From the NCBI RefSeq assembly GCF_013423485.1, contig NZ_JABFFR010000012.1, forward strand, positions 1 to 58,842: a stretch of 58,842 bases of DNA, given 5' to 3'. Source of the DNA: Azospirillum oleiclasticum. Its GTDB lineage: Bacteria > Pseudomonadota > Alphaproteobacteria > Azospirillales > Azospirillaceae. The translations under genes and the position numbers were made by a program. Numbering within the stretch: position 1 is the stretch's first letter; every line of letters starts with the position of its first letter. Shown here in pieces: positions 50,387-58,842 of this stretch. The notes beneath the pieces were generated by a model that saw only the letters and a program-made list of their open reading frames with translations, did not search any database and was not told where the DNA came from.

Positions 50387-51318
50387 TCGAACACCTGCTT
50401 GTAGCGACGTTCGACCAGACGGTTGCAGCCGACGATGATGACGATGTTGGCGGCCAGCAGAAGCACCGCCACCGCCGCGCCGAGCGGCCAGTTCAGCGTG
50501 TTCAGGAACTCGTCGTAGGCCAGCGTCGCCGCCACCTTCAGCCGCCGTCCGCCGATGATGGCCGGGGTGGCGAAGGCGCTGGCCGCCAGCGCGAAGACGA
50601 TGATCGAGCCGGACAGGATGCCGGGCACCACCTGCGGCAGCACCACCCTGCGCAGCACGGTGAAGGGCTTCGCCCCCAGCGACAGCGCGGCGTTCTCCAC
50701 CTGCGGGTCGAGCCGCTGGAGCGAGGCCCACACCGACAGCACCATGAAGGGGACCAGCACATGGGTCAGCGCGATGACGACCCCGGTCTCCGTGTACATG
50801 AACTCGATCGGCGTCGCGATCAGCCCGACGCCCATCAGGCCCTGGTTGATCAGCCCGGTGGAGCCGAACAGCAGCGCCCAGCCCAGCGTGCGCGACACGA
50901 CGGAGATCAGCAGCGGCCCCAGCACGATCAGCAGGCAGATGCCCCGCCAGGGTGCCCGCATGCGGCGGAGGATGTAGGCCTCCGGAGCGCCGATCACCGC
51001 CGACAGCAGCGTCACCAGGAAGGCGATGCGGAAGGTCCGCAGGAACACCTCGTGGAAATAATCGTCGCGGACGATCTCCAGGTAGTTGTCGAGCCGCCAG
51101 ACATTCTCGATCCCGGTGTAGAAGCCGAAGCTGTTCAGCGACAGCAGCGCCGTCATCACCAGCGGCACCACCAGCAGCGTGGCGAACAGGGCCAGGGCTG
51201 GAAGGCTCAGCAGGTAGGGCGTCCAGTTCCGTGTCTCGGGCCGCGTGGTCGTCGGGCCGGTGGCCGGGGTGGGGGTGTGGATGTCCGTCGCCATGCGTGT
51301 GTCTTCGACGGTCGTCAT
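50383..51318 (-). CDS. ABC transporter permease, PotB-like
   Basis: A 311-residue permease with six helices after a polar 30-residue N-terminal extension rich in Thr and Pro. The EAA loop reads VENAALSLGAKPFTVLRRVVLPQVVPG. ATG 51318 overlaps the ATPase stop by four bases; ATG 51294 would drop eight residues and is possible. Confidence 0.93.
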   Translation of the reverse strand: MTTVEDTRMATDIHTPTPATGPTTTRPETRNWTPYLLSLPALALFATLLVVPLVMTALLSLNSFGFYTGIENVWRLDNYLEIVRDDYFHEVFLRTFRIAFLVTLLSAVIGAPEAYILRRMRAPWRGICLLIVLGPLLISVVSRTLGWALLFGSTGLINQGLMGVGLIATPIEFMYTETGVVIALTHVLVPFMVLSVWASLQRLDPQVENAALSLGAKPFTVLRRVVLPQVVPGILSGSIIVFALAASAFATPAIIGGRRLKVAATLAYDEFLNTLNWPLGAAVAVLLLAANIVIIVGCNRLVERRYKQVFE

Positions 51319-52370
51319 GGGGACGCGGCCGGCTGGCCGGCCATGACCCGCATGTCCTCCGGCCGCCAGCCGAGGAGGACGCTGTCCTGCTCGGCCGGCA
51401 GGGGTTGGCCGTCATGCTGGCGGATGACGGTCAGCGGGCCGGCGTCGGTCGCCACCTCGAACAGCCATTGCGTGCCCTGGAAGACGCGGGCCTGCACCCG
51501 GCCGGGCACGCCGGACCCGGCGACGAAGCTGACCTTCTCCGGCCGCACCGTCACCACCCCCGGCCCCTCCGGCACCTCCTCGCCGACCGGCCAGACAGCG
51601 CCGCCCACCGCGACCCGGCGCTCCCGGCCGTCCCCGCTGACCACGCCCTGCAACAGGTTGGTACGCCCCAGGAAGTTGGCGACGAAGGCGCTGGCCGGCT
51701 GGTCGTAGGCGGCTTGTGGAGCGGCGATCTGCTCGACCCGGCCCTTGTTCATGATGACGACCCGGTCGGACAGGGCCATCGCCTCCGACTGGTCGTGGGT
51801 GACGAGGATCATGGTGGTGCCGACGCTGCGCTGGATGCGCCGCAGCTCCACCTGCATCTCCTCGCGCATCTTGGCGTCGAGGTTGGACAGCGGCTCGTCC
51901 AGCAGCAGCAGGCTGGGCCGGATGACCAGCGCGCGGGCGAGCGCCACGCGCTGCTGCTGGCCGCCCGACAGTCGCTTCGGATGGCGATCGCCGAAGGCGC
52001 CGAGCCCGACGAGCTGCAGCGTCTCCGCCACCCGCCGTTCCCGCTCCGCCCGCGGCACGCCGCGCATCTCCAGCCCGAAGGCGACATTCTCCGCCGCCGT
52101 CATGTGCGGGAACAGCGCGTAGCTCTGGAACACGATGCCGAGCCCGCGCTCGTTCGGTTTCTTCGCCAGCAGATCGGCACCGTCCAGCGTCACCCGCCCC
52201 GACGTGGGGTCCAGGAAGCCGGCGATCATCTGCAAGGTGGTGGTCTTGCCGCAGCCGGAGGGACCGAGCAGTGAGACCAGTTCCCCCTTCTCCACGGTCA
52301 GGGACAGGCCGTCCACGGCCAGCCAGGAACCGAACCGCTTGGTCAGACTGTCGAGCACAAGATAAGGCAT
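51315..52370 (-). CDS. ABC transporter ATP-binding protein, PotA-like
   Basis: A 351-residue ATPase with Walker A LLGPSGCGKTTTL, Q-loop IVFQSYALFPHM, signature RLSGGQQQRVALARAL, Walker B LLLLDEPLSNLD and switch His in LVTHDQSEAM. A TOBE-type C-terminal domain starts near residue 270. GGAG nine bases before ATG 52370 supports this start; ATG 52385 is an alternative. It energises the two permeases that follow. Confidence 0.95.
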   Translation of the reverse strand: MPYLVLDSLTKRFGSWLAVDGLSLTVEKGELVSLLGPSGCGKTTTLQMIAGFLDPTSGRVTLDGADLLAKKPNERGLGIVFQSYALFPHMTAAENVAFGLEMRGVPRAERERRVAETLQLVGLGAFGDRHPKRLSGGQQQRVALARALVIRPSLLLLDEPLSNLDAKMREEMQVELRRIQRSVGTTMILVTHDQSEAMALSDRVVIMNKGRVEQIAAPQAAYDQPASAFVANFLGRTNLLQGVVSGDGRERRVAVGGAVWPVGEEVPEGPGVVTVRPEKVSFVAGSGVPGRVQARVFQGTQWLFEVATDAGPLTVIRQHDGQPLPAEQDSVLLGWRPEDMRVMAGQPAASP

Positions 52371-52450
52371 GGGGTGCGTCTCCATGTCCGCGCGGGGGTG
52401 GCGTCCAGCCCTCCCCCCGGGGCGGGAAAGGGTTGGACGCACCCAATCTT

Positions 52451-53485
52451 TCAGCGCTCGATTTCGCGGGTCCAGCGCTTGTTCCAGGCCTCGCGGTTGG
52501 CGTTGATGGTGTCCCAATCGACGACCATCAGCTTGGCGATCTGCTCCGGGCCGTAGGGGATGCCCGCCTGCTTCTCGGTCGGAAGCGTCACGGTCTTGTT
52601 GACCGGGCCGAATCCGGCGCTGACGGCCAGCGAGGTCTGCGCGTCGGGCATCAGCATGTGCTGCACGAACTGCTGCGCCTCGGCGGCGTTCTTGCTGCCG
52701 GCGATCGGGCAGGCGGCGGACGCCAGCAGGATGCCGCCCTCCTTGGGGTAGACGAAGGCCGCCGGGAAGCCGGTGTCGGCCAGCGCCTTGGCGCGGCCCG
52801 ACCCCCAAACGGCGATGGCCGCCTGTCCGCTCTGGAACAGCTCGGTCATCTTGCCCGGCGACGGCTCGTAGGCGAGGACGTTCGGGTTGATCGTGCCGGC
52901 GAACTCCTTGAAGCCCGGCTCGATGTTCTTCTCGCCGCCGCCGTTCAGCCGCGCCATCATCACCAGCGCGTGCAGGCCGTAGGAGTTGTTGATCGGCGGG
53001 ATCACCAGCTTCTTCTTGTACTTGGGATCCTTGATGTCGTTCCAGGAGGCGGGGGCCGGCCAGCCATTCTCCTCGAACATCTTCTTGTTGTAGACGAAGC
53101 CGGTGCCGACCGCGCCGACATTCACCGCCTTGCCCGACGGAATGCGGGCGAGGTCGTACAGCTCGTCATAGACGGGGGCCTTCGCCAGATCGGCGCAGAA
53201 GCCGAGCGCCACCGCCTGGTACATCGGGCCGTCGTCGAGGATCACCACGTCGATCTGCTGGTTGCCGCGCTGCGCCTGGAGCTTGGCGAGATTGTCGGTG
53301 GAGTTGCCGGCGACGTATTCCACCTTGACCCCGTGCTTCTGCTCGAAGGCCGGGATGATCTCCTTGCGCATGGTCTGCTCGAAGGAGCCTCCATAGGCGG
53401 CGACGTACAACGTCTTCTGTTGCGCCTGCGCCGCCCCGCAGCACAGGGCTGCCGTCGACATCAACCCAAGGATGAACGCCCGCAT
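52451..53485 (-). CDS. ABC transporter substrate-binding protein, PotD-like
   Basis: A 344-residue periplasmic binding protein. The Sec signal MRAFILGLMSTAALCCGAAQA is followed by QQKTLYVAAYGGSFEQTMRKEIIPAFEQ. IDVVILDDGPMY and KALADTGFPAAFVYPKEGG resemble the polyamine/opine/amino-acid-derivative binding group (family 1 of the PotD/AfuA type). Either ATG 53485 or ATG 53494 fits the two GGAG sites just upstream. It is the first gene of the operon and is divergent from a LysR regulator. Confidence 0.92.
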   Translation of the reverse strand: MRAFILGLMSTAALCCGAAQAQQKTLYVAAYGGSFEQTMRKEIIPAFEQKHGVKVEYVAGNSTDNLAKLQAQRGNQQIDVVILDDGPMYQAVALGFCADLAKAPVYDELYDLARIPSGKAVNVGAVGTGFVYNKKMFEENGWPAPASWNDIKDPKYKKKLVIPPINNSYGLHALVMMARLNGGGEKNIEPGFKEFAGTINPNVLAYEPSPGKMTELFQSGQAAIAVWGSGRAKALADTGFPAAFVYPKEGGILLASAACPIAGSKNAAEAQQFVQHMLMPDAQTSLAVSAGFGPVNKTVTLPTEKQAGIPYGPEQIAKLMVVDWDTINANREAWNKRWTREIER

Positions 53486-53591
53486 CGGTCCCATCTCCGT
53501 CTCCGTTGGCCCCCAGATGTGCGTTTCTTTTGCACGGACCGAGCGTGGCGCCACGAACCTATAATGGTCAAATCGAATTTATGGTGATCTC

Positions 53592-53608
53592 CATAACAAG
53601 ATGTTATG
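53592..53608. promoter_or_regulatory. Candidate LysR operator
   Basis: Perfect palindrome CATAACA-AGA-TGTTATG in the 159-base divergent region, 36 bp before the lysR ATG and about 107 bp before the binding-protein gene. It contains the T-N11-A pattern expected of LysR sites. Confidence 0.7.
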
Positions 53609-53644
53609 TTGCAACCGCTTTGTCGCCATGGAAGATGCCCATCC

Positions 53645-54550
53645 ATGCTCAATTCCCGCCAGATCGAGGCCTTCCGCGCCGTCATGCTGACCGGCGGGAT
53701 CACGTCGGCGGCCGAGCTGCTGAACATCTCGCAGCCGGCCGTGAGCCGGCTGATCGGCGATCTGCAATACGCCCTGAAGTTGACTTTGTTCGAGCGTCGA
53801 GGCTCGCGCATCGCGCCGACCAGCGAGGCGCTGTCGCTCTATCAGGAGGTCGAGCGCTCCTTCGTCGGGTTGGAGCGGATCGAGCAGACCGCCCGCGATC
53901 TCCAGGCCCGGCGGGCCGGCACGCTGCGCATCGCCGCCATGCCGGCGCTCGCCATCGGCTTCCTGCCACGCTTCGTCGCCCGCTTTCTGGAAGGGCGCCC
54001 GCGCGTGGACATGTCCCTGTGGGGCAGCAGCTCCAACATGGTCATGGACTGGGTGGCGGCGGGCCAATGCGAGCTGGGCTTCGGTCAGGCGCCATTGGAA
54101 CACGCCACGGTGCTCAGCGAGAAATCGCCGTCCGTCGCCGCTGTCGCCGTGGTGCCGGCCGATCACCCGCTGGCCGGGAAGGAGTATCTGCAGCCGCGGG
54201 ACTTCGCGGGCGAGGCGTTCATTTCACTGGGCGCGTCGACGCTGTTCCGCTACCGGATCGACGCCGTCTTCGACGACCACGGGGTGAACCGTACGCAGCG
54301 GGTCGAAACGCAGCTCACCATGATCGCCTGCGCCATGGTGGCGTCCGGTGCCGGCGTGGCCATTGTCGATCCTTTCACGGCGGAGGAGTATGCCGGGCGC
54401 GGTGTCGCCATCCGCCGCTTCAAGCCGCGGATCAACTTCGAACTCGCCATCCTCCAATCGGCGCAGCGCTCCTTGTCCACCATAGCCCAGGATTTCCTGG
54501 ACGGGTTCCGCGCGGAAATCATCGCCTTCGACCGGCGGAGCGCCGGGTGA
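53645..54550 (+). CDS. LysR family regulator, OccR/NocR-like
   Basis: A 301-residue LysR regulator. The N-terminal RQIEAFRAVMLTGGITSAAELLNISQPAVSRLIGDLQ is the winged-helix region in the form seen in opine regulators such as OccR and NocR. Effector-domain segments are GTLRIAAMPALAIGFLP and MVASGAGVAIVDPF. It is divergent from the ten-gene transport/oxidation operon and very probably its regulator, through the palindrome at 53592-53608. ATG 53645 places the helix-turn-helix at the usual distance. Confidence 0.92.
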   Translation: MLNSRQIEAFRAVMLTGGITSAAELLNISQPAVSRLIGDLQYALKLTLFERRGSRIAPTSEALSLYQEVERSFVGLERIEQTARDLQARRAGTLRIAAMPALAIGFLPRFVARFLEGRPRVDMSLWGSSSNMVMDWVAAGQCELGFGQAPLEHATVLSEKSPSVAAVAVVPADHPLAGKEYLQPRDFAGEAFISLGASTLFRYRIDAVFDDHGVNRTQRVETQLTMIACAMVASGAGVAIVDPFTAEEYAGRGVAIRRFKPRINFELAILQSAQRSLSTIAQDFLDGFRAEIIAFDRRSAG

Positions 54551-54719
54551 CGGGTGTGCGTGGCGCTGCGGGTTGCCGGCCCTTCCCGTACCGGAGGGTC
54601 AGCCGCTTGTCGCCATCGCCGCATTCCGGTGGGGATGGTCCGCCGTTGCGCCCCGGCTGGCCGCCGTCCTACCCTGCGGCCAGGGTACGGCACGAGTACA
54701 GGGGCGCCGGCCGATCGCC
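54551..54719. other. Gap between lysR and the SNF2 gene
   Basis: 169 bases with no separate gene. The helicase frame is open from 54573, but the sequence before 54720 does not resemble the family. No clear promoter is seen. Confidence 0.4.
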
Positions 54720-57700
54720 ATGACGGTCTTTCTTCATCTCGCCTTCGGCGGCGGGCGGCTGCACCTGTGGGGAGAGGCCCCAGCCGCGCAGGCCGCCCCC
54801 TTGCCTCGCCCGCGTGGCCGCCGGCCGAAGGGGGGGCGTGCGGAGCCGACGCCCTTCGATCCCGGTGCCGAGTCCCTCGACGAGGCGCTGGACGCGCTCG
54901 GCATCGATCTGCCCGTCGAGCCGGACCGGCTGACCGTCTGGCTGCCCACCGCGGACGGGCGACCCCTGGCCTCCACACCCGTCGTGGCCGAGCCGCCGGA
55001 GGCTGCGGACGCGCCCGACCTGGCGCCCTGGGACACCACCGGCTTCGCCCTGCCGGTGGAGGCCGCCATCGACGCGCTGTGCCGGTGCGGCGGCGAACCG
55101 GCGCTGGCGCCGGGCCTGTTCGCCGGTGCCGATTTCGCTTACTGGGCCGTGGTGCTGCGCTTCGCCGGCGCGCTGGTGGGCCGCCGCGCGGTGCTGCCGA
55201 CGCTTGTGCGCGAGGCGGGCGGGGCCGTCGCCCGCTGGCTGCCGGTGCTGCTGGGCCGCGACGCCCAGGCGCTGGCGCGCCTCGCCCGCGCCATGCCGGA
55301 CGCCGCGAGAGCGGCCGGAACCGCCGTGGCCCCGCCCGACACCGCGCCCATGGCGGTGCTGGCGACGGTGCTGGACGGTTTCGTGGACGCGTTGGTGCGC
55401 GGCGCGCCCGGCCTCGCCCCGCTGCCCGCCTCGACGGTGGCCCCGACGGTGGCCGACGACCGCTGGCTGGCGGCGCTGGTCGGCAGCGACCCGCGGGTGC
55501 GGGCGGAGGCGACCGATCTCGCCGATCTGGAACGGCGGCTCTCCGCGTGGCAACGCCCGGTCGCCGTTGCCGCGGCCAGCCCGGTGCGGCTGTGCCTGCG
55601 TCTGGAGGAGCCGCCCGCCCCGGCCGATCCCGGGGACGGGGACGCTCCGTCGGCCGTGGCCGGCTCCGTCGCACCCTGGACCGTGCGCCTGCTGGTGCAA
55701 TCCCACGCCGACCCCAGCCTGCTGCTGCCGGCCGCGCAGGCCTGGGCGGGGAACGGTGGGGCAGGGAAGGGTGGGGCGGGCTCCCGCGAGTATCTGCTCC
55801 AGGCCTTCGCCCAGGCCGGGCGGCTGTGGCCGCCGCTGGAAGCGGCGCTGAAGGCCGGCGTTCCGGACGCTGTGGAGACGGACGCCGCCGGCGCGGTGGC
55901 CTTCCTCACCACGGCCGCGGTGGCGCTGGAACAGGCCGGCTTCGGCGTGCTGCTGCCGGCCTGGTGGACGGGCCGCGGCACGAAGGCGCGGATCAGCGCC
56001 CGCGCCAAGGCCCGCACCCCGGCCTTTGAAGGCGGGGCCGGCATCGGGCTGGACGAGCTGGTCCATTTCGACTGGGAGGTGGCGCTGGGCGACGCCGTCC
56101 TGTCGCGCCGCGACCTGATGGCGCTGGCAAAGTTGAAGACGCCGCTGGTGCGGGTGCGCGGCCAGTGGGTGCTGGTCGATCCCGCCGAGATCAAGGCCGC
56201 CGTCGAACGCCTGAAGACGCAGGGGGACGCGGTCAGCGCCCGTGACCTGCTGCGCATGGCGCTGGGCGGCGCCACGGCCGACGAGCCCGCCGCCGTCGCC
56301 ACCGGGGGCTGGCTGGCCGAGCTGATCGACCGGCTGACCGGCCGCGAGCCCATGGCCGAGCTGGACGCCCCCGCCGGCCTGGCGGCGACGCTGCGCCCCT
56401 ACCAGCGGCGCGGCTATTCCTGGCTGGCCTTCCTGCGCCGCTGGGGCATTGGCGCCTGCCTCGCCGACGACATGGGGTTGGGCAAGACCGTGCAGACGCT
56501 GGCGCTTCTCGTGCGCGACAAGGAGGAGGCCGCGACGGAGCGGCGGCCGCGGCCGACGGCGCTGCTGGTCTGCCCGACCTCGGTCATCGGCAACTGGCAG
56601 CGGGAGGCGGCGCGCTTCGCCCCCGGCCTGTCGGTGATGGTGCACCACGGGCTGGGGAGGACGAAGGGAGCGGCGCTGCGCAAGACCTGCCTCGCGCACG
56701 ATCTGGTCGTCACCAGCTACGCGCTGCTCCAGCGCGACGCGGAGGCGCTGGCCGGCGTCCCGTGGACCGGGCTGGTGCTGGACGAGGCGCAGAACATCAA
56801 GAATCCGGAGACCAGGCAGGCCAAGGCTGTGTGCGCCTTGCCGCCCGGCTACCGGGTGGCGCTGACCGGCACGCCGGTGGAGAACAACGTCGGCGACCTC
56901 TGGGGCATTCTCGATGCCCTCAACCCCGGCCTGCTCGGCACCCGGGCGGCTTTCAAGCGCAACTTCTTCGTGCCGATCCAGGTCAGCCGCGACGCCGACG
57001 CCATCGCCCGGCTGAAGAGTCTGACCGGCCCCTTCATCCTGCGCCGGCTGAAGAGCGACAAGACGATCATCGCCGACCTGCCGGACAAGCTGGAAATGAA
57101 GGTGGTCTGCACGCTCACCAAGGAGCAGGCCTCTCTCTACCAGGCGGTGGTGGAGGAATCCCTGCGCGCGCTGGAGGAGGAGGACGGCATCCGCCGCCGC
57201 GGTCTGGTGCTGGCGTTGCTGGCGCGGCTGAAGCAGATCTGCAACCATCCCGCCCAGTATCTCGGCGACGGCTCGCCCGTCGGCGGCGGGCGCTCGGGCA
57301 AGCTGGCGCGGCTGGAGGAGATGCTGGAGGAGGTTCTGGCGGTGGGCGAGCGCGCGCTGGTCTTCACCCAGTTCACCGAGATGGGCGGAATGATCAAGGC
57401 GGCGCTCCAGGACCGCTTCGGCCGGGAGGTGCCCTTCCTGCACGGCGGTGTGCCGAAGGCGAAGCGCGACCGCATGGTCGAGCGGTTCCAAGCCGAGGAC
57501 GGGCCGGCGGTGTTCCTGTTGTCGCTGAAGGCCGGCGGCACCGGGCTGACGCTGACGCGCGCCAGCCACGTCTTCCACTTCGACCGCTGGTGGAACCCGG
57601 CGGTGGAGAACCAGGCGACCGACCGCGCCTACCGCATCGGCCAGACACGCATGGTGGAGGTGCACAAGTTCCTGTGCGCCGGCACGCTGGAGGAGCGCAT

Positions 57701-57830
57701 CGACGCGATGATCGAGGCCAAGAAGGGCGTGGCCGAGGCCATCGTCGGCAGCGGCGAGGACTGGCTGACCGAACTGTCCACCGCCGATCTGCGGGCGCTG
57801 CTGAGCTTGCGCGCCGACGCGGTCGCCTGA
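54720..57830 (+). CDS. SNF2-family DEAD/DEAQ-box ATPase (bacterial type)
   Basis: A 1036-residue DNA translocase. The first 500 or so residues match the bacterial SNF2-associated region, with FEGGAGIGLDELVHFDWEVALGD. The SNF2 core follows: motif I LADDMGLGKTVQT, motif Ia CPTSVIGNWQRE, motif II VLDEAQNIKN (DEAQ rather than DEAH), motif III ALTGTPVENNVGDLW, and the C-terminal helicase block with KAGGTGLTLT and ATDRAYRIGQ. Bacterial members remodel nucleoprotein or RNA polymerase complexes and some act in defence. The next gene, 11 bp downstream, supplies the SWIM domain that often accompanies them. Confidence 0.95.
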   Translation: MTVFLHLAFGGGRLHLWGEAPAAQAAPLPRPRGRRPKGGRAEPTPFDPGAESLDEALDALGIDLPVEPDRLTVWLPTADGRPLASTPVVAEPPEAADAPDLAPWDTTGFALPVEAAIDALCRCGGEPALAPGLFAGADFAYWAVVLRFAGALVGRRAVLPTLVREAGGAVARWLPVLLGRDAQALARLARAMPDAARAAGTAVAPPDTAPMAVLATVLDGFVDALVRGAPGLAPLPASTVAPTVADDRWLAALVGSDPRVRAEATDLADLERRLSAWQRPVAVAAASPVRLCLRLEEPPAPADPGDGDAPSAVAGSVAPWTVRLLVQSHADPSLLLPAAQAWAGNGGAGKGGAGSREYLLQAFAQAGRLWPPLEAALKAGVPDAVETDAAGAVAFLTTAAVALEQAGFGVLLPAWWTGRGTKARISARAKARTPAFEGGAGIGLDELVHFDWEVALGDAVLSRRDLMALAKLKTPLVRVRGQWVLVDPAEIKAAVERLKTQGDAVSARDLLRMALGGATADEPAAVATGGWLAELIDRLTGREPMAELDAPAGLAATLRPYQRRGYSWLAFLRRWGIGACLADDMGLGKTVQTLALLVRDKEEAATERRPRPTALLVCPTSVIGNWQREAARFAPGLSVMVHHGLGRTKGAALRKTCLAHDLVVTSYALLQRDAEALAGVPWTGLVLDEAQNIKNPETRQAKAVCALPPGYRVALTGTPVENNVGDLWGILDALNPGLLGTRAAFKRNFFVPIQVSRDADAIARLKSLTGPFILRRLKSDKTIIADLPDKLEMKVVCTLTKEQASLYQAVVEESLRALEEEDGIRRRGLVLALLARLKQICNHPAQYLGDGSPVGGGRSGKLARLEEMLEEVLAVGERALVFTQFTEMGGMIKAALQDRFGREVPFLHGGVPKAKRDRMVERFQAEDGPAVFLLSLKAGGTGLTLTRASHVFHFDRWWNPAVENQATDRAYRIGQTRMVEVHKFLCAGTLEERIDAMIEAKKGVAEAIVGSGEDWLTELSTADLRALLSLRADAVA

Positions 57831-57841
57831 GGGAGGGGCCG

Positions 57842-58723
57842 ATGCCGCGCCGCACCGACGACGATGACGACGACGGCCAGGGCTGGCGTTATCCGGTGTC
57901 GAAGCCGAAGACGGTGACGGGCGGGATCAAGGCGGCGAACCGGCGCGGCGATTTCGCCACGAGCTGGTGGGGGCGGCGCTGGCTGGAGGTGCTGCATTCC
58001 TTCCAGATCGGTGCCCGGCTGACGCGCGGGCGCGGCTACGCGCGCAAGGGGCAGGTGCTCGACCTGTCGGTGGGGGAGGGGAAGGTGACGGCGCGGGTCC
58101 AGGGCTCCCGTCCCAGGCCCTACGCGGTGACCATCACGCTGAAATCGCTGGCGGCGAAGGAGCGGGCCAGGGTGCAGGCGGCGCTGGCGGCCGACGTGGC
58201 CGGGGCGGCGCGGCTGCTGGCCGGTGAGATGCCGGAGACGCTGGAGGACAGCTTCCACGCCGCCGGCGTCGCCCTGTTCCCCGCCCGGCTGGACGACCTG
58301 AAGACCGGCTGCACCTGCCCGGACTGGTCGAATCCCTGCAAGCATGTGGCGGCCGTCTACTGCCTGCTGGCCGAGGCGTTCGACCGCGACCCCTTCCTGC
58401 TGCTGACCCTGCGCGGCCTGCCGCGCGACGTGGTGCTGGCGGGGCTTGAGGAAGGGGAGGGCGCGCCGGCCGCCGAACCGGTGCCGCCGCAGCCGCTGTC
58501 GGCGGAGGCGGTCGCCTTCTGGCGGGGCGGGACGGTGCCCGCCGACCTCGTCGCCGTGGCCGCCCCGGCCGACGGCGGGGCCACGCTCCTGGATTCGCTG
58601 GGCCCCGTGCCGTTCTGGCGCGGCGAGACCGACGCGGCGCCGGCCCTCGGCCGCGCGCTGGAGGCTGCGGCCCGCAGGGCGGCCGGGATCGGCGATCCGG
58701 CCGACCGCGAGGGTGGAGCTTGA
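57842..58723 (+). CDS. SWIM zinc-finger protein
   Basis: A 293-residue protein with an acidic start (MPRRTDDDDDD) and a SWIM zinc finger of the CxCx..CxH form, CTCPDWSNPCKHVAAVYC, at about residues 158-175. The N-terminal segment TSWWGRRWLEVLHSF is conserved in SWIM proteins paired with bacterial SNF2 ATPases. It probably binds DNA or protein and guides the ATPase. A disordered Pro/Ala/Gly-rich tail follows. GGAGGG precedes the ATG. The last 119 bases of the window after it show no gene. Confidence 0.93.
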   Translation: MPRRTDDDDDDGQGWRYPVSKPKTVTGGIKAANRRGDFATSWWGRRWLEVLHSFQIGARLTRGRGYARKGQVLDLSVGEGKVTARVQGSRPRPYAVTITLKSLAAKERARVQAALAADVAGAARLLAGEMPETLEDSFHAAGVALFPARLDDLKTGCTCPDWSNPCKHVAAVYCLLAEAFDRDPFLLLTLRGLPRDVVLAGLEEGEGAPAAEPVPPQPLSAEAVAFWRGGTVPADLVAVAAPADGGATLLDSLGPVPFWRGETDAAPALGRALEAAARRAAGIGDPADREGGA

Positions 58724-58842
58724 CGGGCCCCGCTCCACGGCATCGCTGAGCCCGCACGCTCCGTGCGGCGCAGCGTTCGGATCATGCGAAGGCGGCAACG
58801 GCCGAATCGAAAAGGGGCGGACCGTGGCCCGCCCCCCATTTC

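Noticed and set aside
1..58842. tRNA, rRNA, CRISPR, insertion sequence, integrase or prophage features
   Set aside because: No cloverleaf, repeat-spacer array, terminal inverted repeats with a transposase, or phage structural gene was found on reading both strands.

Overview
The window is GC-rich throughout and looks like chromosome or chromid from an alphaproteobacterium. The best guess is an Azospirillum-like member of the Rhodospirillales. This rests on the composition, the NadQ/NrtR-type regulator beside nadABC, the many solute-binding-protein transporters, and the dense operons with 4-base start/stop overlaps. The genus is an inference. I see no rRNA, tRNA, CRISPR array, insertion sequence or prophage gene.

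Layout. (1) 1-3685 (+): the 3' end of a thiolase, a short acyl-CoA-dehydrogenase-like protein, a MoxR/CoxD-type AAA ATPase and a CoxE-type VWA protein. The first three are chained by overlaps and the fourth follows after 3 bp. (2) 3779-5324 (-): a class I glutamine amidotransferase coupled to yggS. (3) 5501-10016 (-): nadC, nadB, nadA and their presumed regulator. A clear promoter and two matched ACTC-N5-GAGT operators lie in front of nadA. (4) 10434-28022: a large carboxylate or sugar-acid uptake and catabolism island. It has two paralogous IclR regulators, two paralogous DapA-family lyases, DhaKL-type kinase subunits, two tripartite tricarboxylate transporter (TTT) systems (tctCBA), a third orphan tctC, a TRAP transporter (dctPQM) and a GlcD-type FAD oxidase. 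Nine copies of a palindrome close to ATCCCRCAWTGYGGGAT sit in its promoter regions and tie the island into one local regulon.

(5) 28520-39100 (+): a PotABCD-type ABC transporter interleaved with an aldehyde dehydrogenase, an acyl-CoA ligase, a PYROXD2/phytoene-desaturase-like oxidoreductase, an amidohydrolase-fold protein that has lost its metal ligands, and a LysR regulator. I do not recognise this pathway. (6) 39114-43013: a three-domain flavoprotein (PNPOx-like, ferredoxin reductase, 2Fe-2S ferredoxin), a glutathione transferase and a divergent LysR regulator. (7) 43034-44813: TetR, an SDR oxidoreductase and an SMR transporter of the SugE/Gdx type.

(8) 44860-54550: a ten-gene minus-strand operon with a divergent LysR regulator. 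It carries a second PotABCD-type transporter, a multi-subunit FAD/2Fe-2S amine or imino-acid dehydrogenase (alpha, gamma and a DadA-like beta), a second DadA-like enzyme and two RidA proteins. The arrangement fits uptake and oxidative deamination of an amino acid, opine or imino acid, with RidA clearing the imine products. (9) 54720-58723 (+): a bacterial SNF2-family helicase followed by a SWIM zinc-finger protein.

Most genes therefore encode uptake and oxidation of small organic acids and amines, each block with its own regulator, alongside housekeeping NAD synthesis and PLP homeostasis.
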